Position numbers and translations under genes: made by a program. Source: Candidatus Omnitrophota bacterium (GTDB taxonomy: Bacteria > Omnitrophota > Gorgyraeia > Aquiviventales > Aquiviventaceae). From it: DNA of 12,979 nt. This document shows positions 7,785 to 12,979 of this stretch, piece after piece; the stretch's first letter is position 1, and each line of letters begins with the position of its first letter. The stretch covers positions 1-12,979 of the forward strand of contig JACQRA010000060.1 in NCBI GenBank assembly GCA_016206725.1, given 5' to 3'. A model generated the notes under the pieces. The model searched no databases, was not told the DNA's origin, and saw only the letters and a program-made list of their open reading frames with translations.

Positions 7785-8704
7785 TGGCCGCTTGTGGCCA
7801 GCCGATGCACCTCTGGCAAGATGTCCAGGATGACTCGCTTTCGCGAGGAAGCTCTCCACGGCGCCCAGAGCGTCTTGATCGCGTAGGCACGGGCAGGCTC
7901 CTGCTGAATGTCCACGCGCACCTCATCCTCCCAGAACAAATCCGGTGAAGGAGCCCAACACTCCTCCCTCTTGACGACACAGGGTTTGACGGATTCCATA
8001 CGCCAGGCTCGCTGGCTGATGATTACCTGATCCGGCTCGCCGCCTGAAGCCGTCTCTTCGTACCTCGTCTCGACGAGCGCCACGACCCGACCGCTTGGCC
8101 CCTCCACAGACTCCACGTGGTAGCCGAGCCAACGTCCTGGATCCAGCGGAAACTCCGCAGGCGCAACACCCTCCTGCCCGCTCGACGAAACCTCCTCAAG
8201 GGCCGGCGGCGAGACTTCCTTCGTGGTAAAGAAGCCATCGCGTGGTGCGTACAGGGCGTCCATCGGCGTCCCGCCGCTGCACGTATCGGACCCATCGGTC
8301 AGCACGATCAGCCGAGCAGGTTTGGCCGCCGCGTGGGCGCTGACATAGTCGCGGGCCTGCCGAAGCGACTCGAGCAGCGGCGTCCCGCCATGGGAGCTGA
8401 TGTGTTGGATCGTCTGCAGCGCAGCCTCGCGATCGGTGGTAAACTCCAGCGCGGGAACCGCGATCGTGTCGCAGCCATTGAAAACCCCGATCCCGATCTC
8501 TGCGCGAGGAGTGAGATGCTCAATGGCGTAGCTCACCGCCGCTTTCGCCTTCTCCATCTTCCCATGCTCCCCCGTGCTGCCGGAGGCATCGATGAGCCAA
8601 AAGACGGAGTGGGATTCCGAGGTATCGTCCGAGCGCGCGTCAACGAGAGGGACAAGCGCCAACCCAGTGACGAAGGCCAGGAGGACTCGTCGAGTCCGAG
8701 GCAT
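7781..8704 (-). CDS. Exported von Willebrand A (vWA) domain protein lacking the last part of the fold
   Basis: The 307-residue protein has a signal peptide (about 1-24) and a vWA domain from about residue 33. The metal-binding MIDAS motif is complete: D39-A-S41-G-S43, T108 in HGGTPL and D137 in LTDGSD. vWA domains of this kind bind a divalent metal and mediate protein-protein contact. After the fourth-strand region the sequence departs from the fold: residues 155-307 form a region I do not recognise (Cys at 242 and 249, several Trp). The expected final IGIG...GGRY strand-helix-strand is absent. That element appears at the C-terminus of the next gene, which starts on the ATGA overlap. The upstream membrane-protein gene ends 3 bases before this ATG, so the three genes should be co-translated. 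Confidence 0.88.
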   Translation of the reverse strand: MPRTRRVLLAFVTGLALVPLVDARSDDTSESHSVFWLIDASGSTGEHGKMEKAKAAVSYAIEHLTPRAEIGIGVFNGCDTIAVPALEFTTDREAALQTIQHISSHGGTPLLESLRQARDYVSAHAAAKPARLIVLTDGSDTCSGGTPMDALYAPRDGFFTTKEVSPPALEEVSSSGQEGVAPAEFPLDPGRWLGYHVESVEGPSGRVVALVETRYEETASGGEPDQVIISQRAWRMESVKPCVVKREECWAPSPDLFWEDEVRVDIQQEPARAYAIKTLWAPWRASSRKRVILDILPEVHRLATSGQ

Positions 8705-8707
8705 CGC

Positions 8708-9211
8708 TCAGCCGCGCGGCCTTCGTCCAAACAGAAACAACAGATACAGGCCCTGCCACACTGACGCACCGTTGAAGAGAAAGCCTCTCAGTGGACCTTG
8801 GTCCAGATGCCAAACCTCGATGAGCCATCCTGCAGCAAAGGTCGAGGCATAGAGACCGGGAATCGCCACCATCACCCGTTTCCACGACGCCTTGAGGCAC
8901 AGGGCGTGAGCGACGGGCAGGAGGATAGTGCCCGCCGCGAGCGCGAGGAAGGAATAGTCCTTGTGGGAACTGAACGGCTGGAACAGCACCGTATGAAGCC
9001 GAACGACCAGCGCGTAGATGACGGTCGAGGCCGCGACAAACGCGCCGCTGCGAAGACTGATCAGATCCCGAACGGCGCCCGCCGCCCAGATCACCACCAC
9101 GATGCCAAAGATCGGCCCGACGCACCAATAGCTCGTCATCCACATCCCGCTCAGATAGGCTCCGAGCACAAAGACCGCCAGCTTCCCTGCCAAGACGAGT
9201 GGTTGTTTCAT
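8708..9211 (-). CDS. Polytopic membrane protein of unknown function
   Basis: The 167-residue protein has about five hydrophobic segments (roughly 10-25, 30-45, 54-70, 85-103 and 113-130, with a further weak one near the end) and ends in a basic RRPRG tail. No family is recognised. I chose the ATG at 9211 because GGGAGG stands 5 bases before it; the TTG at 9229 in the same frame lies upstream of that motif. It is followed after 3 bases by the vWA gene, so it is likely to be part of the same membrane or envelope assembly. Confidence 0.75.
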   Translation of the reverse strand: MKQPLVLAGKLAVFVLGAYLSGMWMTSYWCVGPIFGIVVVIWAAGAVRDLISLRSGAFVAASTVIYALVVRLHTVLFQPFSSHKDYSFLALAAGTILLPVAHALCLKASWKRVMVAIPGLYASTFAAGWLIEVWHLDQGPLRGFLFNGASVWQGLYLLFLFGRRPRG

Positions 9212-9239
9212 CGCCACCTCCCGCGTCAACGCCCTGCTG

Positions 9240-9571
9240 TCATGGACACACGAGCACGTTGGTCAACTCACGATCTTGATAACATTGGCCGTTGGCTTGA
9301 AGGGAAAGGTTGTGAGCGGCGTCCTCGTCTCCGAACCGCTGGGAGAGATCGGCCAGCAGTCCCGCGAACATTCGCGTGGGGTGAGCGCTTCTCGGAAGAG
9401 CGGCTCGGCCTCGGCATAGCGTCCCCGCTGATACAGCGTTGCCGTGCGTTCGTTCAACGCCTCCCATGACCGCGCGTCATGCTCCGAGGTTTCTCCAGCC
9501 TCGGCCTGGAGCATGCCGATCAGGAACATGACGCACACGATCGACACGGGATTGACGCGAAGCCATCTCAT
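9240..9571 (-). pseudogene. Exported TPR protein, probably frameshifted or internally deleted
   Basis: The frame from ATG 9571 encodes a signal peptide (MRWLRVNPVSIVCVMFLIGM, probable cleavage after AEA) and one TPR motif, with NERTATLYQRGRYAEAEPLF matching the usual helix pair. It then runs into unconvincing sequence and stops at 9263. In the next frame, 9240 to about 9400, the translation HPTRMFAGLLADLSQRFG and the rest look like the HP-containing linker and the last repeat of kinesin-light-chain-like TPR proteins. The simplest reading is an out-of-frame deletion between TPR repeats. Alternatively the 102-residue product is a real truncated protein. A weak AGGAG lies 11 bases before the start. 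It lies between the 86-residue gene and the membrane protein. Confidence 0.5.
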
Positions 9572-9585
9572 TGGCTCTCACTCTC

Positions 9586-9846
9586 CTACAGCGAGAAGGA
9601 GGCGTCCGCGCGCTGGCTGCCCCGCACGCGGTTGAAGCGAGCCTCCAAAGCGTTGACCGCCTCACGCAGCGCCCCGAGGATTTTGGCCGCCTGCTCCGGC
9701 GTGTAGGCGTAGCTCGAACCGGTCAGGTTGGTGAGCAGCCGAATCTTCTGCAGCGCCGCCTGGGTCCGCTTGGTGGCCAACCGCTGAAACCGCTGCTCTT
9801 TCGTCTCTCCCGGTGCCGTCGTTTCTTGCCCTTCTCCGTTGCTCAT
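9586..9846 (-). CDS. Small helical hypothetical protein
   Basis: This 86-residue soluble protein has an acidic, disordered-looking start (about 1-16) and then a helical region that includes QKIRLLTNLTGSSYAYTPEQ and ILGALREAVNALEARF. The pattern (basic helix, NL, Tyr-Tyr, then an E/Q-rich helix ending in ARF) recalls a widespread family of small bacterial proteins of unknown role, but I cannot name it. A strong Shine-Dalgarno (AAGGAGGAG) lies just upstream of ATG 9846. It starts 24 bases after the channel gene and ends 14 bases before the TPR remnant, so it is co-directional with both. Confidence 0.75.
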   Translation of the reverse strand: MSNGEGQETTAPGETKEQRFQRLATKRTQAALQKIRLLTNLTGSSYAYTPEQAAKILGALREAVNALEARFNRVRGSQRADASFSL

Positions 9847-9870
9847 CCGCTCCTCCTTTGTGTCAGAGAC

Positions 9871-10491
9871 TTAATCGCGAGCTGTCAGACGAAACGCCAG
9901 CGCCGCTAACGCCCCGCCGGCGCAATTGGCCAACAGGTAGAGCCAGAGGTTCCCCAGGGAGCTCAGCCCCATCAGCGTCAGGCCGACGGCCACGGCCGGA
10001 TTGAAGACCCCGCCGGAGATGTTCCCCACCGCGTACGCGCCGGCCATCACCGTGCCGCCGATCGCCAGCCCGAAATACGAGTTGCCCGCCGCCTGTTTGG
10101 ACGTCGCCACGTGCAGCACGACGTAGGCCAGGGCAAACGTCAACGCGAGTTCAGCGGTCAGCGCCGGCAGCACCTCCGGCTGCATCGCGGCCACCGCACT
10201 TCCCGGCTTGCAGACGCCAACGACCAACGCCGCCGCCGAGGCGCCGAGCACCTGTACCGCGACATAGCCGGGGACGTCCGCCGCCTTGCACGCGCCCCGC
10301 AGCCAGACGGCCAGCGTGACCGCCGGGTTGTAGTGGCCGCCGGAGATCGGCCCGCCGGCGTACACCATCGCCGCTAAGACGGCCCCGATCGCCAGGGGTG
10401 CTGTCGCCCCGGCCCCGGGTGCCATAGCCGTCAACCCGATGACCAGCACCAGAAAGAACGTCCCGATCCCCTCCACCAGCAGTTTATTCAT
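9871..10491 (-). CDS. MIP-family channel (aquaporin/aquaglyceroporin type)
   Basis: The 206-residue protein has six hydrophobic segments and the two half-helix NPA motifs of the aquaporin fold: SGGHYNPAVT (NPA at 55-57) and SGGVFNPAVAVG (NPA at 164-166). It would form a tetrameric pore for water or small neutral solutes in the inner membrane. The residue after the second NPA is Val167 instead of the arginine that makes the usual ar/R filter, so the pore should be less selective than classical aquaporins. The start is ATG 10491 with GGAG 5 bases upstream; a GTG at 10503 is in frame but precedes this motif. It follows the hipT stop by 27 bases with no terminator, so the hip promoter may drive it. 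Confidence 0.92.
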   Translation of the reverse strand: MNKLLVEGIGTFFLVLVIGLTAMAPGAGATAPLAIGAVLAAMVYAGGPISGGHYNPAVTLAVWLRGACKAADVPGYVAVQVLGASAAALVVGVCKPGSAVAAMQPEVLPALTAELALTFALAYVVLHVATSKQAAGNSYFGLAIGGTVMAGAYAVGNISGGVFNPAVAVGLTLMGLSSLGNLWLYLLANCAGGALAALAFRLTARD

Positions 10492-10518
10492 TCGCACTCC
10501 CACTCCCTGTTGGACTGT

Positions 10519-11388
10519 TCACTGAGGCTCGTCAACCTTGAGGCGTTGGTATCTTGATTCAAGAATCTCAACGAACTTGTCTCGAAAATCGGCTGGAAGA
10601 CAACTGGCTTCGATGAGCTGTGTCATGCGACTCAACTGGCCAGCGAATTTCCGATAGCGAACTTTTTCAGGGATGTCAAAGGTGTCCGCGAACGCGTCAA
10701 AGTCATTCCTCGTCAGGTTGTTCCGTTTCCCCTGCAGCGTCAAGGCTGAATCTTCCTCGCCTGGAATGACCAACTTGGTGCACACCAAATCGTAGGCTGG
10801 CGCGAGGCGAATGCCCTCATCGTGGTACGTCATCGAATAGTTTTGAAAATGCGCGTCTCCGTTGCCCATCAAGAAGTTGAGGACCACGCGTTCAAAAAAT
10901 AACTGCCCGTCCAGCCCCGGCACGGCGGAGATGTCGTTGAGTGCCCTGCCGATCTCTTCCAGAGAGCCTGCGTACTTATCCTTTTTCTCAAGAATCTGAT
11001 AGAAATTCTCCTGATGAATTTTTTCCTTCCCCTTCCGATCGAACCGCTTCACCACATAGGCGAGCGTGCCATCCGTCAAGGGTAAGAGGCACTGCGGCGG
11101 CACGTCGATGCCCAGCGCCATCGCCATATCCATGCAGCAGTTCTCATTTTCAGGCACATGGGGAAACTGTTGGACCTGCGGCTTCACAATGTACTCTCCC
11201 CCCTCAGCAACCGGCACCAACTCTGCCCGAGGCTTATTCAGGTGGAGTGATAACTTCGGCTGGACCCCTGAAATGGACATCTTGCCCACCATCGCCTGCG
11301 CGCGAAGCGGAATGTCCGTCAGAGACAGCGGGAGGGTGGGTTCTACATCGCTATTGAACATGGCCTTGATCGTCTTCGCGTCAAGCAT
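10519..11388 (-). CDS. hipT: HipT-type serine/threonine kinase toxin (HipA C-terminal kinase without the N-subdomain)
   Basis: The 289-residue protein is a HipA-fold kinase lacking the N-subdomain-1 of full-length HipA. Visible elements are the Gly-rich loop KMSISGVQPKLSL (36-48), whose SIS (38-40) corresponds to the autophosphorylated serines S57/S59 of E. coli HipT; a candidate ATP-binding lysine in YIVKP (K69); the catalytic loop GNGDAHFQN (D178); and the metal-binding APAYDL (D200). Known HipT phosphorylates tryptophanyl-tRNA synthetase and blocks translation; whether this one has the same target is inference. It is shorter than E. coli HipT (about 335). It begins 12 bases after the hipS stop without a clear Shine-Dalgarno. 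Confidence 0.9.
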   Translation of the reverse strand: MLDAKTIKAMFNSDVEPTLPLSLTDIPLRAQAMVGKMSISGVQPKLSLHLNKPRAELVPVAEGGEYIVKPQVQQFPHVPENENCCMDMAMALGIDVPPQCLLPLTDGTLAYVVKRFDRKGKEKIHQENFYQILEKKDKYAGSLEEIGRALNDISAVPGLDGQLFFERVVLNFLMGNGDAHFQNYSMTYHDEGIRLAPAYDLVCTKLVIPGEEDSALTLQGKRNNLTRNDFDAFADTFDIPEKVRYRKFAGQLSRMTQLIEASCLPADFRDKFVEILESRYQRLKVDEPQ

Positions 11389-11400
11389 GGTTCTTCGATC

Positions 11401-11730
11401 TCACCCCTCAACCTTATGAACCGTCACTGCTCCAATCGTATCTGACGTGGTGGCTAACAAGATGCCAAACGTGTCCTGCGCATCGATTTTGGCGGTCGCA
11501 CTCACGATGGCGAGATACCAGCCCTCCGGCAATAATCCCCGAAAGAAGCTGAACAGCTCTCGTGATTCATACGGTTCCTCACGCAATGGCAGCGAGATCG
11601 AAATGGGATGTCCCGCGCGAAGATACGCTGGATCGTACGTGAACTGATATCCAACCGCCGTTTCTGATACATAACCGGCGATCTGATCCTGATACTTAAC
11701 CGTGGCTCTTCGAAACGGCTCTTGGCTCAT
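11401..11730 (-). CDS. hipS: HipS-like antitoxin (HipA N-subdomain-1 as a separate protein)
   Basis: The 109-residue protein matches the N-terminal subdomain of HipA: an IAGYVSE start, FTYDPAYL, ISISLPL, FFRGLLPEG and DTFGILLATTSDTIGAVTV. In full-length HipA this is fused to the kinase, but here it ends in a stop 12 bases before hipT, as in the tripartite HipBST systems, where HipS is the direct antitoxin of HipT. The split falls cleanly at the domain boundary and a new ATG follows, so it does not look like a frameshift. The ATG at 11730 overlaps hipB by 35 bases in another frame with no Shine-Dalgarno, suggesting translational coupling to hipB. Confidence 0.87.
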   Translation of the reverse strand: MSQEPFRRATVKYQDQIAGYVSETAVGYQFTYDPAYLRAGHPISISLPLREEPYESRELFSFFRGLLPEGWYLAIVSATAKIDAQDTFGILLATTSDTIGAVTVHKVEG

Positions 11731-11923
11731 GGTTGGAGACGATCTCGAGATGATGTCCGAGAAACTTCAGCACGTGGTTCACCTTATCGAGGCGAACGCT
11801 TGGTTTGCCCTGTTCAAGATCACGGATAAACCGCAACCCAACGTCCGCTCGGCTGGAAAACTCAAGCTGCGTGAGTCCAGATCGCTTGCGCAATACTTTG
11901 ATCTGCTTCCCTAATGGATCCAT
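11696..11923 (-). CDS. hipB: HipB-type helix-turn-helix repressor
   Basis: The 75-residue protein has an XRE-family helix-turn-helix fold (about residues 6-60): QIKVLRKRSGLTQLEFSSRA forms the first helices and DVGLRFIRDLEQGKPSVRL the recognition helix and linker. The RDLEQGKPSVRLDKV pattern is typical of HipB partners of HipA-type kinases (TIGR03070 couple_hipB group). It should bind the operators in front of the operon and repress it, together with HipS and HipT. The ATG at 11923 lies 9 bases after a TAGAAT -10 and has no Shine-Dalgarno. The gene and its control region are noticeably more AT-rich than the genes on either side, which suggests horizontal acquisition. Confidence 0.9.
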   Translation of the reverse strand: MDPLGKQIKVLRKRSGLTQLEFSSRADVGLRFIRDLEQGKPSVRLDKVNHVLKFLGHHLEIVSNHEPRAVSKSHG

Positions 11924-11932
11924 GTTGTCAAT

Positions 11933-11961
11933 ATTCTATACCATATCAGGTATAATTTCAA
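11933..11961 (-). promoter_or_regulatory. hipBST promoter
   Basis: On the minus strand TTGAAA (11961-11956, 5/6) is followed by a 17-base spacer and TAGAAT (11938-11933, 5/6). Transcription from about 11925 would leave a leader of only a few bases before the hipB ATG at 11923. Operator 1 covers the spacer and the edge of the -10, so bound HipB would exclude RNA polymerase. Confidence 0.7.
11937..11954. promoter_or_regulatory. HipB operator O1
   Basis: A perfect inverted repeat, TATACC-N6-GGTATA, total length 18. It has the same outer geometry as the E. coli HipB site TATCC-N8-GGATA. It sits on the promoter spacer. Confidence 0.75.
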
Positions 11962-11978
11962 TATATCAACACAATAAA

Positions 11979-11996
11979 TATACCCTTAGTGATATA
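11979..11996. promoter_or_regulatory. HipB operator O2 (imperfect)
   Basis: TATACC-N6-GATATA, with 11 of 12 half-site bases matching O1. Its centre is 42 bp from O1, about four helical turns. Its right half is part of a tandem GTGATATA repeat. Confidence 0.55.
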
Positions 11997-12004
11997 GTGA
12001 TATA
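11989..12004. repeat. Tandem 8-bp repeat in the hip control region
   Basis: GTGATATA occurs twice back to back. The first copy overlaps the right half-site of O2; the second may be an extra half-site or simple slippage in AT-rich DNA. Confidence 0.5.
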
Positions 12005-12009
12005 GATAC

Positions 12010-12027
12010 TATACCCGAAACGGTATA
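12010..12027. promoter_or_regulatory. HipB operator O3
   Basis: A second perfect inverted repeat, TATACC-N6-GGTATA, with spacer CGAAAC. It is 31 bp from O2 and 73 bp from O1, close to three and seven helical turns. Confidence 0.65.
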
Positions 12028-12051
12028 TTAATAACGCGAATAACATAAAAA

Positions 12052-12069
12052 TATAGGATAACGGGTATA
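12052..12069. promoter_or_regulatory. Possible HipB operator O4 (weak)
   Basis: TATAGG-N6-GGTATA, matching 10 of 12 half-site bases, 42 bp from O3 and so on the same helical face as the other three. The left half is degraded. Confidence 0.4.
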
Positions 12070-12083
12070 GCGTTAGGAGGTAG

Positions 12084-12116
12084 AAAAAAGTTGGAGGGCC
12101 GTCCCGCTCAGACGGC
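12084..12116 (-). terminator. Weak intrinsic terminator after the metallopeptidase gene
   Basis: Reading the minus strand, GCCGTC (12116-12111), a 7-base loop holding the TGA stop, and GACGGC (12103-12098) form a 6-bp GC-rich stem. Eight bases later come six T residues (12089-12084). The gap between stem and T-run makes it a weak candidate. Confidence 0.35.
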
Positions 12117-12872
12117 GAGGAGGGGGCCGTGGGTGCGCAGCCACGCGCGGTGGGCGGGATAGTCGGGGGCGTAGGCGGCCACGACGTTCCAGAACTGCGG
12201 GGAGTGGTTCGGCTCGCGCAGGTGGGCCAGCTCATGGACCACCACGTAGTCCAGCACCTCGGGCGGCGCCATGACCAGCGCCGCGCTGAAGCTCAAGCTA
12301 CCGTTGGCCCAGCAGCGGCCCCAGGCCCGGCGCAGCGACCGCACGTAGAGCCGCCGGGGCCGCAGGCCCATCATCGCGCCGTAGGCCTCGACGCGTTCCG
12401 CCAGCGTCTGCGTCGCTTGCGCCCGCAGCCACCGGCGTAGGACGCGCCGCGCGCCGTCGATGCCGGGCGTCCGGGTCGAGACGATCATCCGGCATCCGCC
12501 GGCGACCTCCACCGCCCCAACGCGGCCCGGGCGGATCTGCACGCCGTGTACTAGCCCGCGATAGAACAGGCGCTCGCCATAGGGCCAGCGCTTGGGGAGT
12601 GTTTGCCAGCGCCGCGCATGGCGCGCGTCCCAGCGCAGCACCCACCGCTGATGCTGCCGCAGGAAGCGCTCGGTCTGCGACGCCGTCCAGCCGGCGGGCA
12701 CGGTGACCACGAGCCCTTCGGCCGGCGCGATCCACAGGCGCGGCTGCCGCGCGCGGACACTCTCCCGCAGCGCGTACGTGATCTCGCGCCCCTGCAGCGT
12801 GACGGTCGCCGTCGGATACCGCGCCGCCTCCGCTTGCGCCTCCCCAGCCTGTTCCGGTCGGGCCCGGCTCAT
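12108..12872 (-). CDS. YgjP/DUF45-type zinc metallopeptidase
   Basis: The 254-residue cytosolic protein has the YgjP-like (DUF45, M48-related) arrangement: a beta-rich N-terminal half, the LRQHQRWVLR helix (71-80), the LYVRSLRRAWGRCWANGSL stretch (175-193) and the zinc site HELAH (213-217) with H223 in NHSPQFW. E214 would be the catalytic base. The substrate is unknown; homologues often lie near type I restriction genes, but none is visible here. The ATG at 12872 has no Shine-Dalgarno and lies 6 bases after a TAGAAT -10. The gene is very GC-rich, in sharp contrast to the AT-rich hip control region that begins right after its stop. Confidence 0.88.
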   Translation of the reverse strand: MSRARPEQAGEAQAEAARYPTATVTLQGREITYALRESVRARQPRLWIAPAEGLVVTVPAGWTASQTERFLRQHQRWVLRWDARHARRWQTLPKRWPYGERLFYRGLVHGVQIRPGRVGAVEVAGGCRMIVSTRTPGIDGARRVLRRWLRAQATQTLAERVEAYGAMMGLRPRRLYVRSLRRAWGRCWANGSLSFSAALVMAPPEVLDYVVVHELAHLREPNHSPQFWNVVAAYAPDYPAHRAWLRTHGPLLAV

Positions 12873-12878
12873 GGCGGG

Positions 12879-12887
12879 ATTCTACCA
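12879..12887 (-). promoter_or_regulatory. Extended -10 promoter of the metallopeptidase gene
   Basis: The minus strand reads TGG plus TAGAAT (hexamer 12884-12879, 5/6), an extended -10 just downstream of a terminator hairpin. The ATG follows 6 bases later, implying a leaderless message. I see no clear -35. Confidence 0.5.
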
Positions 12888-12901
12888 CACCCCCGCCCCG
12901 C

Positions 12902-12936
12902 AAAACGAAAGCGGAAGGCCGCCCCGCCCTCCGCTT
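12902..12936 (-). terminator. Intrinsic terminator of the gene entering from the right edge
   Basis: The arms 12909-12918 and 12927-12936 form a 10-bp stem with one A-C mismatch and an 8-base GC-rich loop. On the minus strand it is followed by TCGTTTT. It starts one base after a TAG stop at 12940-12938, so it probably ends that transcript before the metallopeptidase promoter. Confidence 0.55.
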
Positions 12937-12937
12937 C

Positions 12938-12979
12938 CTAGTGCTCTTCAATTTTTAGAATTGCCGGATCCCGTCCCCC
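12938..12979 (-). CDS. C-terminal 13 codons of an unidentified protein (cut by window edge)
   Basis: The minus-strand frame from the window edge reads GGRDPAILKIEEH and stops at TAG (12940-12938), directly before a terminator hairpin. A stop followed at once by a terminator is the main support. Thirteen codons are too few to recognise a family. Confidence 0.35.
   Translation of the reverse strand, partial: GGRDPAILKIEEH

Noticed and set aside
8117..9469. Two long plus-strand frames (8117-8764 and 8798-9469)
   Set aside because: Both are opposite the vWA and membrane-protein genes, with Arg/His/Gln-rich translations typical of antisense frames in GC-rich DNA.
11401..11923. Frameshift or disruption of a full-length hipA
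   Set aside because: HipS ends at the natural domain boundary and HipT has its own ATG 12 bases later; this is the known HipBST layout rather than a broken gene.
11951..11956. Perfect TATAAT on the plus strand
   Set aside because: The nearest -35-like TTGTCA is 20 bases away and no plus-strand gene follows; the AT-rich operators explain the match.
12074..12093. Strong AGGAGGT Shine-Dalgarno followed by a TTG on the plus strand
   Set aside because: The frame after the TTG is short, is antisense to the metallopeptidase gene and has no recognisable product.
12298..12951. 217-codon minus-strand frame overlapping the metallopeptidase gene
   Set aside because: Its Arg/Ala/Gly-rich translation in another frame covers the terminator and promoter; the metallopeptidase frame carries the zinc motif.

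Overview
This is a GC-rich bacterial chromosome segment packed with short operons. It reads most like Nitrospirota (Nitrospira-like) or a related deep-branching Gram-negative phylum. That placement is an impression from the style of NuoB/NuoC, the exported proteins and the overall composition; no search was run. There are no rRNA or tRNA genes, CRISPR arrays, transposases or phage structural genes.

Layout from left to right. (1) 1-1258, minus strand: the start of a complex I operon, nuoA-nuoB-nuoC, with nuoC cut by the window edge. (2) 1320-3360, plus strand: an MsbA-type ABC exporter half-transporter, then a 90-residue membrane protein. (3) 3372-4512, minus: a macro-domain ADP-ribose hydrolase translationally linked to Tag, a 3-methyladenine DNA glycosylase. 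(4) 4634-6097, plus: a 487-residue exported protein of unknown function whose end overlaps the convergent operon. (5) 6075-9846, minus: an envelope cluster made of a von Willebrand A (vWA) protein and a PPC-repeat protein sharing an ATGA start/stop overlap, a polytopic membrane protein, a damaged TPR gene and an 86-residue hypothetical. (6) 9871-10491, minus: a MIP-family channel that lacks the usual selectivity-filter arginine. (7) 10519-11923, minus: a tripartite hipB-hipS-hipT toxin-antitoxin operon behind an AT-rich control region with four HipB-like operators. (8) 12108-12872, minus: a YgjP/DUF45-type zinc metallopeptidase. (9) The last bases hold a terminator and probably the final 13 codons of another gene.

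From hipB (11923) down to 6075 all genes lie on the minus strand with gaps of no more than about 50 bp and no terminator that I can see. The hip promoter could therefore read through into the channel and envelope genes.

Two patterns stand out. First, all six genes that appear to head transcripts (nuoA, the ABC exporter, the 90-residue membrane protein, the 487-residue exported protein, hipB, the metallopeptidase) have a -10-like hexamer 3-9 bases before the start codon and no Shine-Dalgarno. Several genes inside operons do have clear Shine-Dalgarno motifs. This suggests leaderless mRNAs are common in this organism. Second, the vWA fold appears split: the MIDAS-containing half is in one exported protein and the last strand-helix-strand is at the C-terminus of its overlapping PPC-repeat partner.
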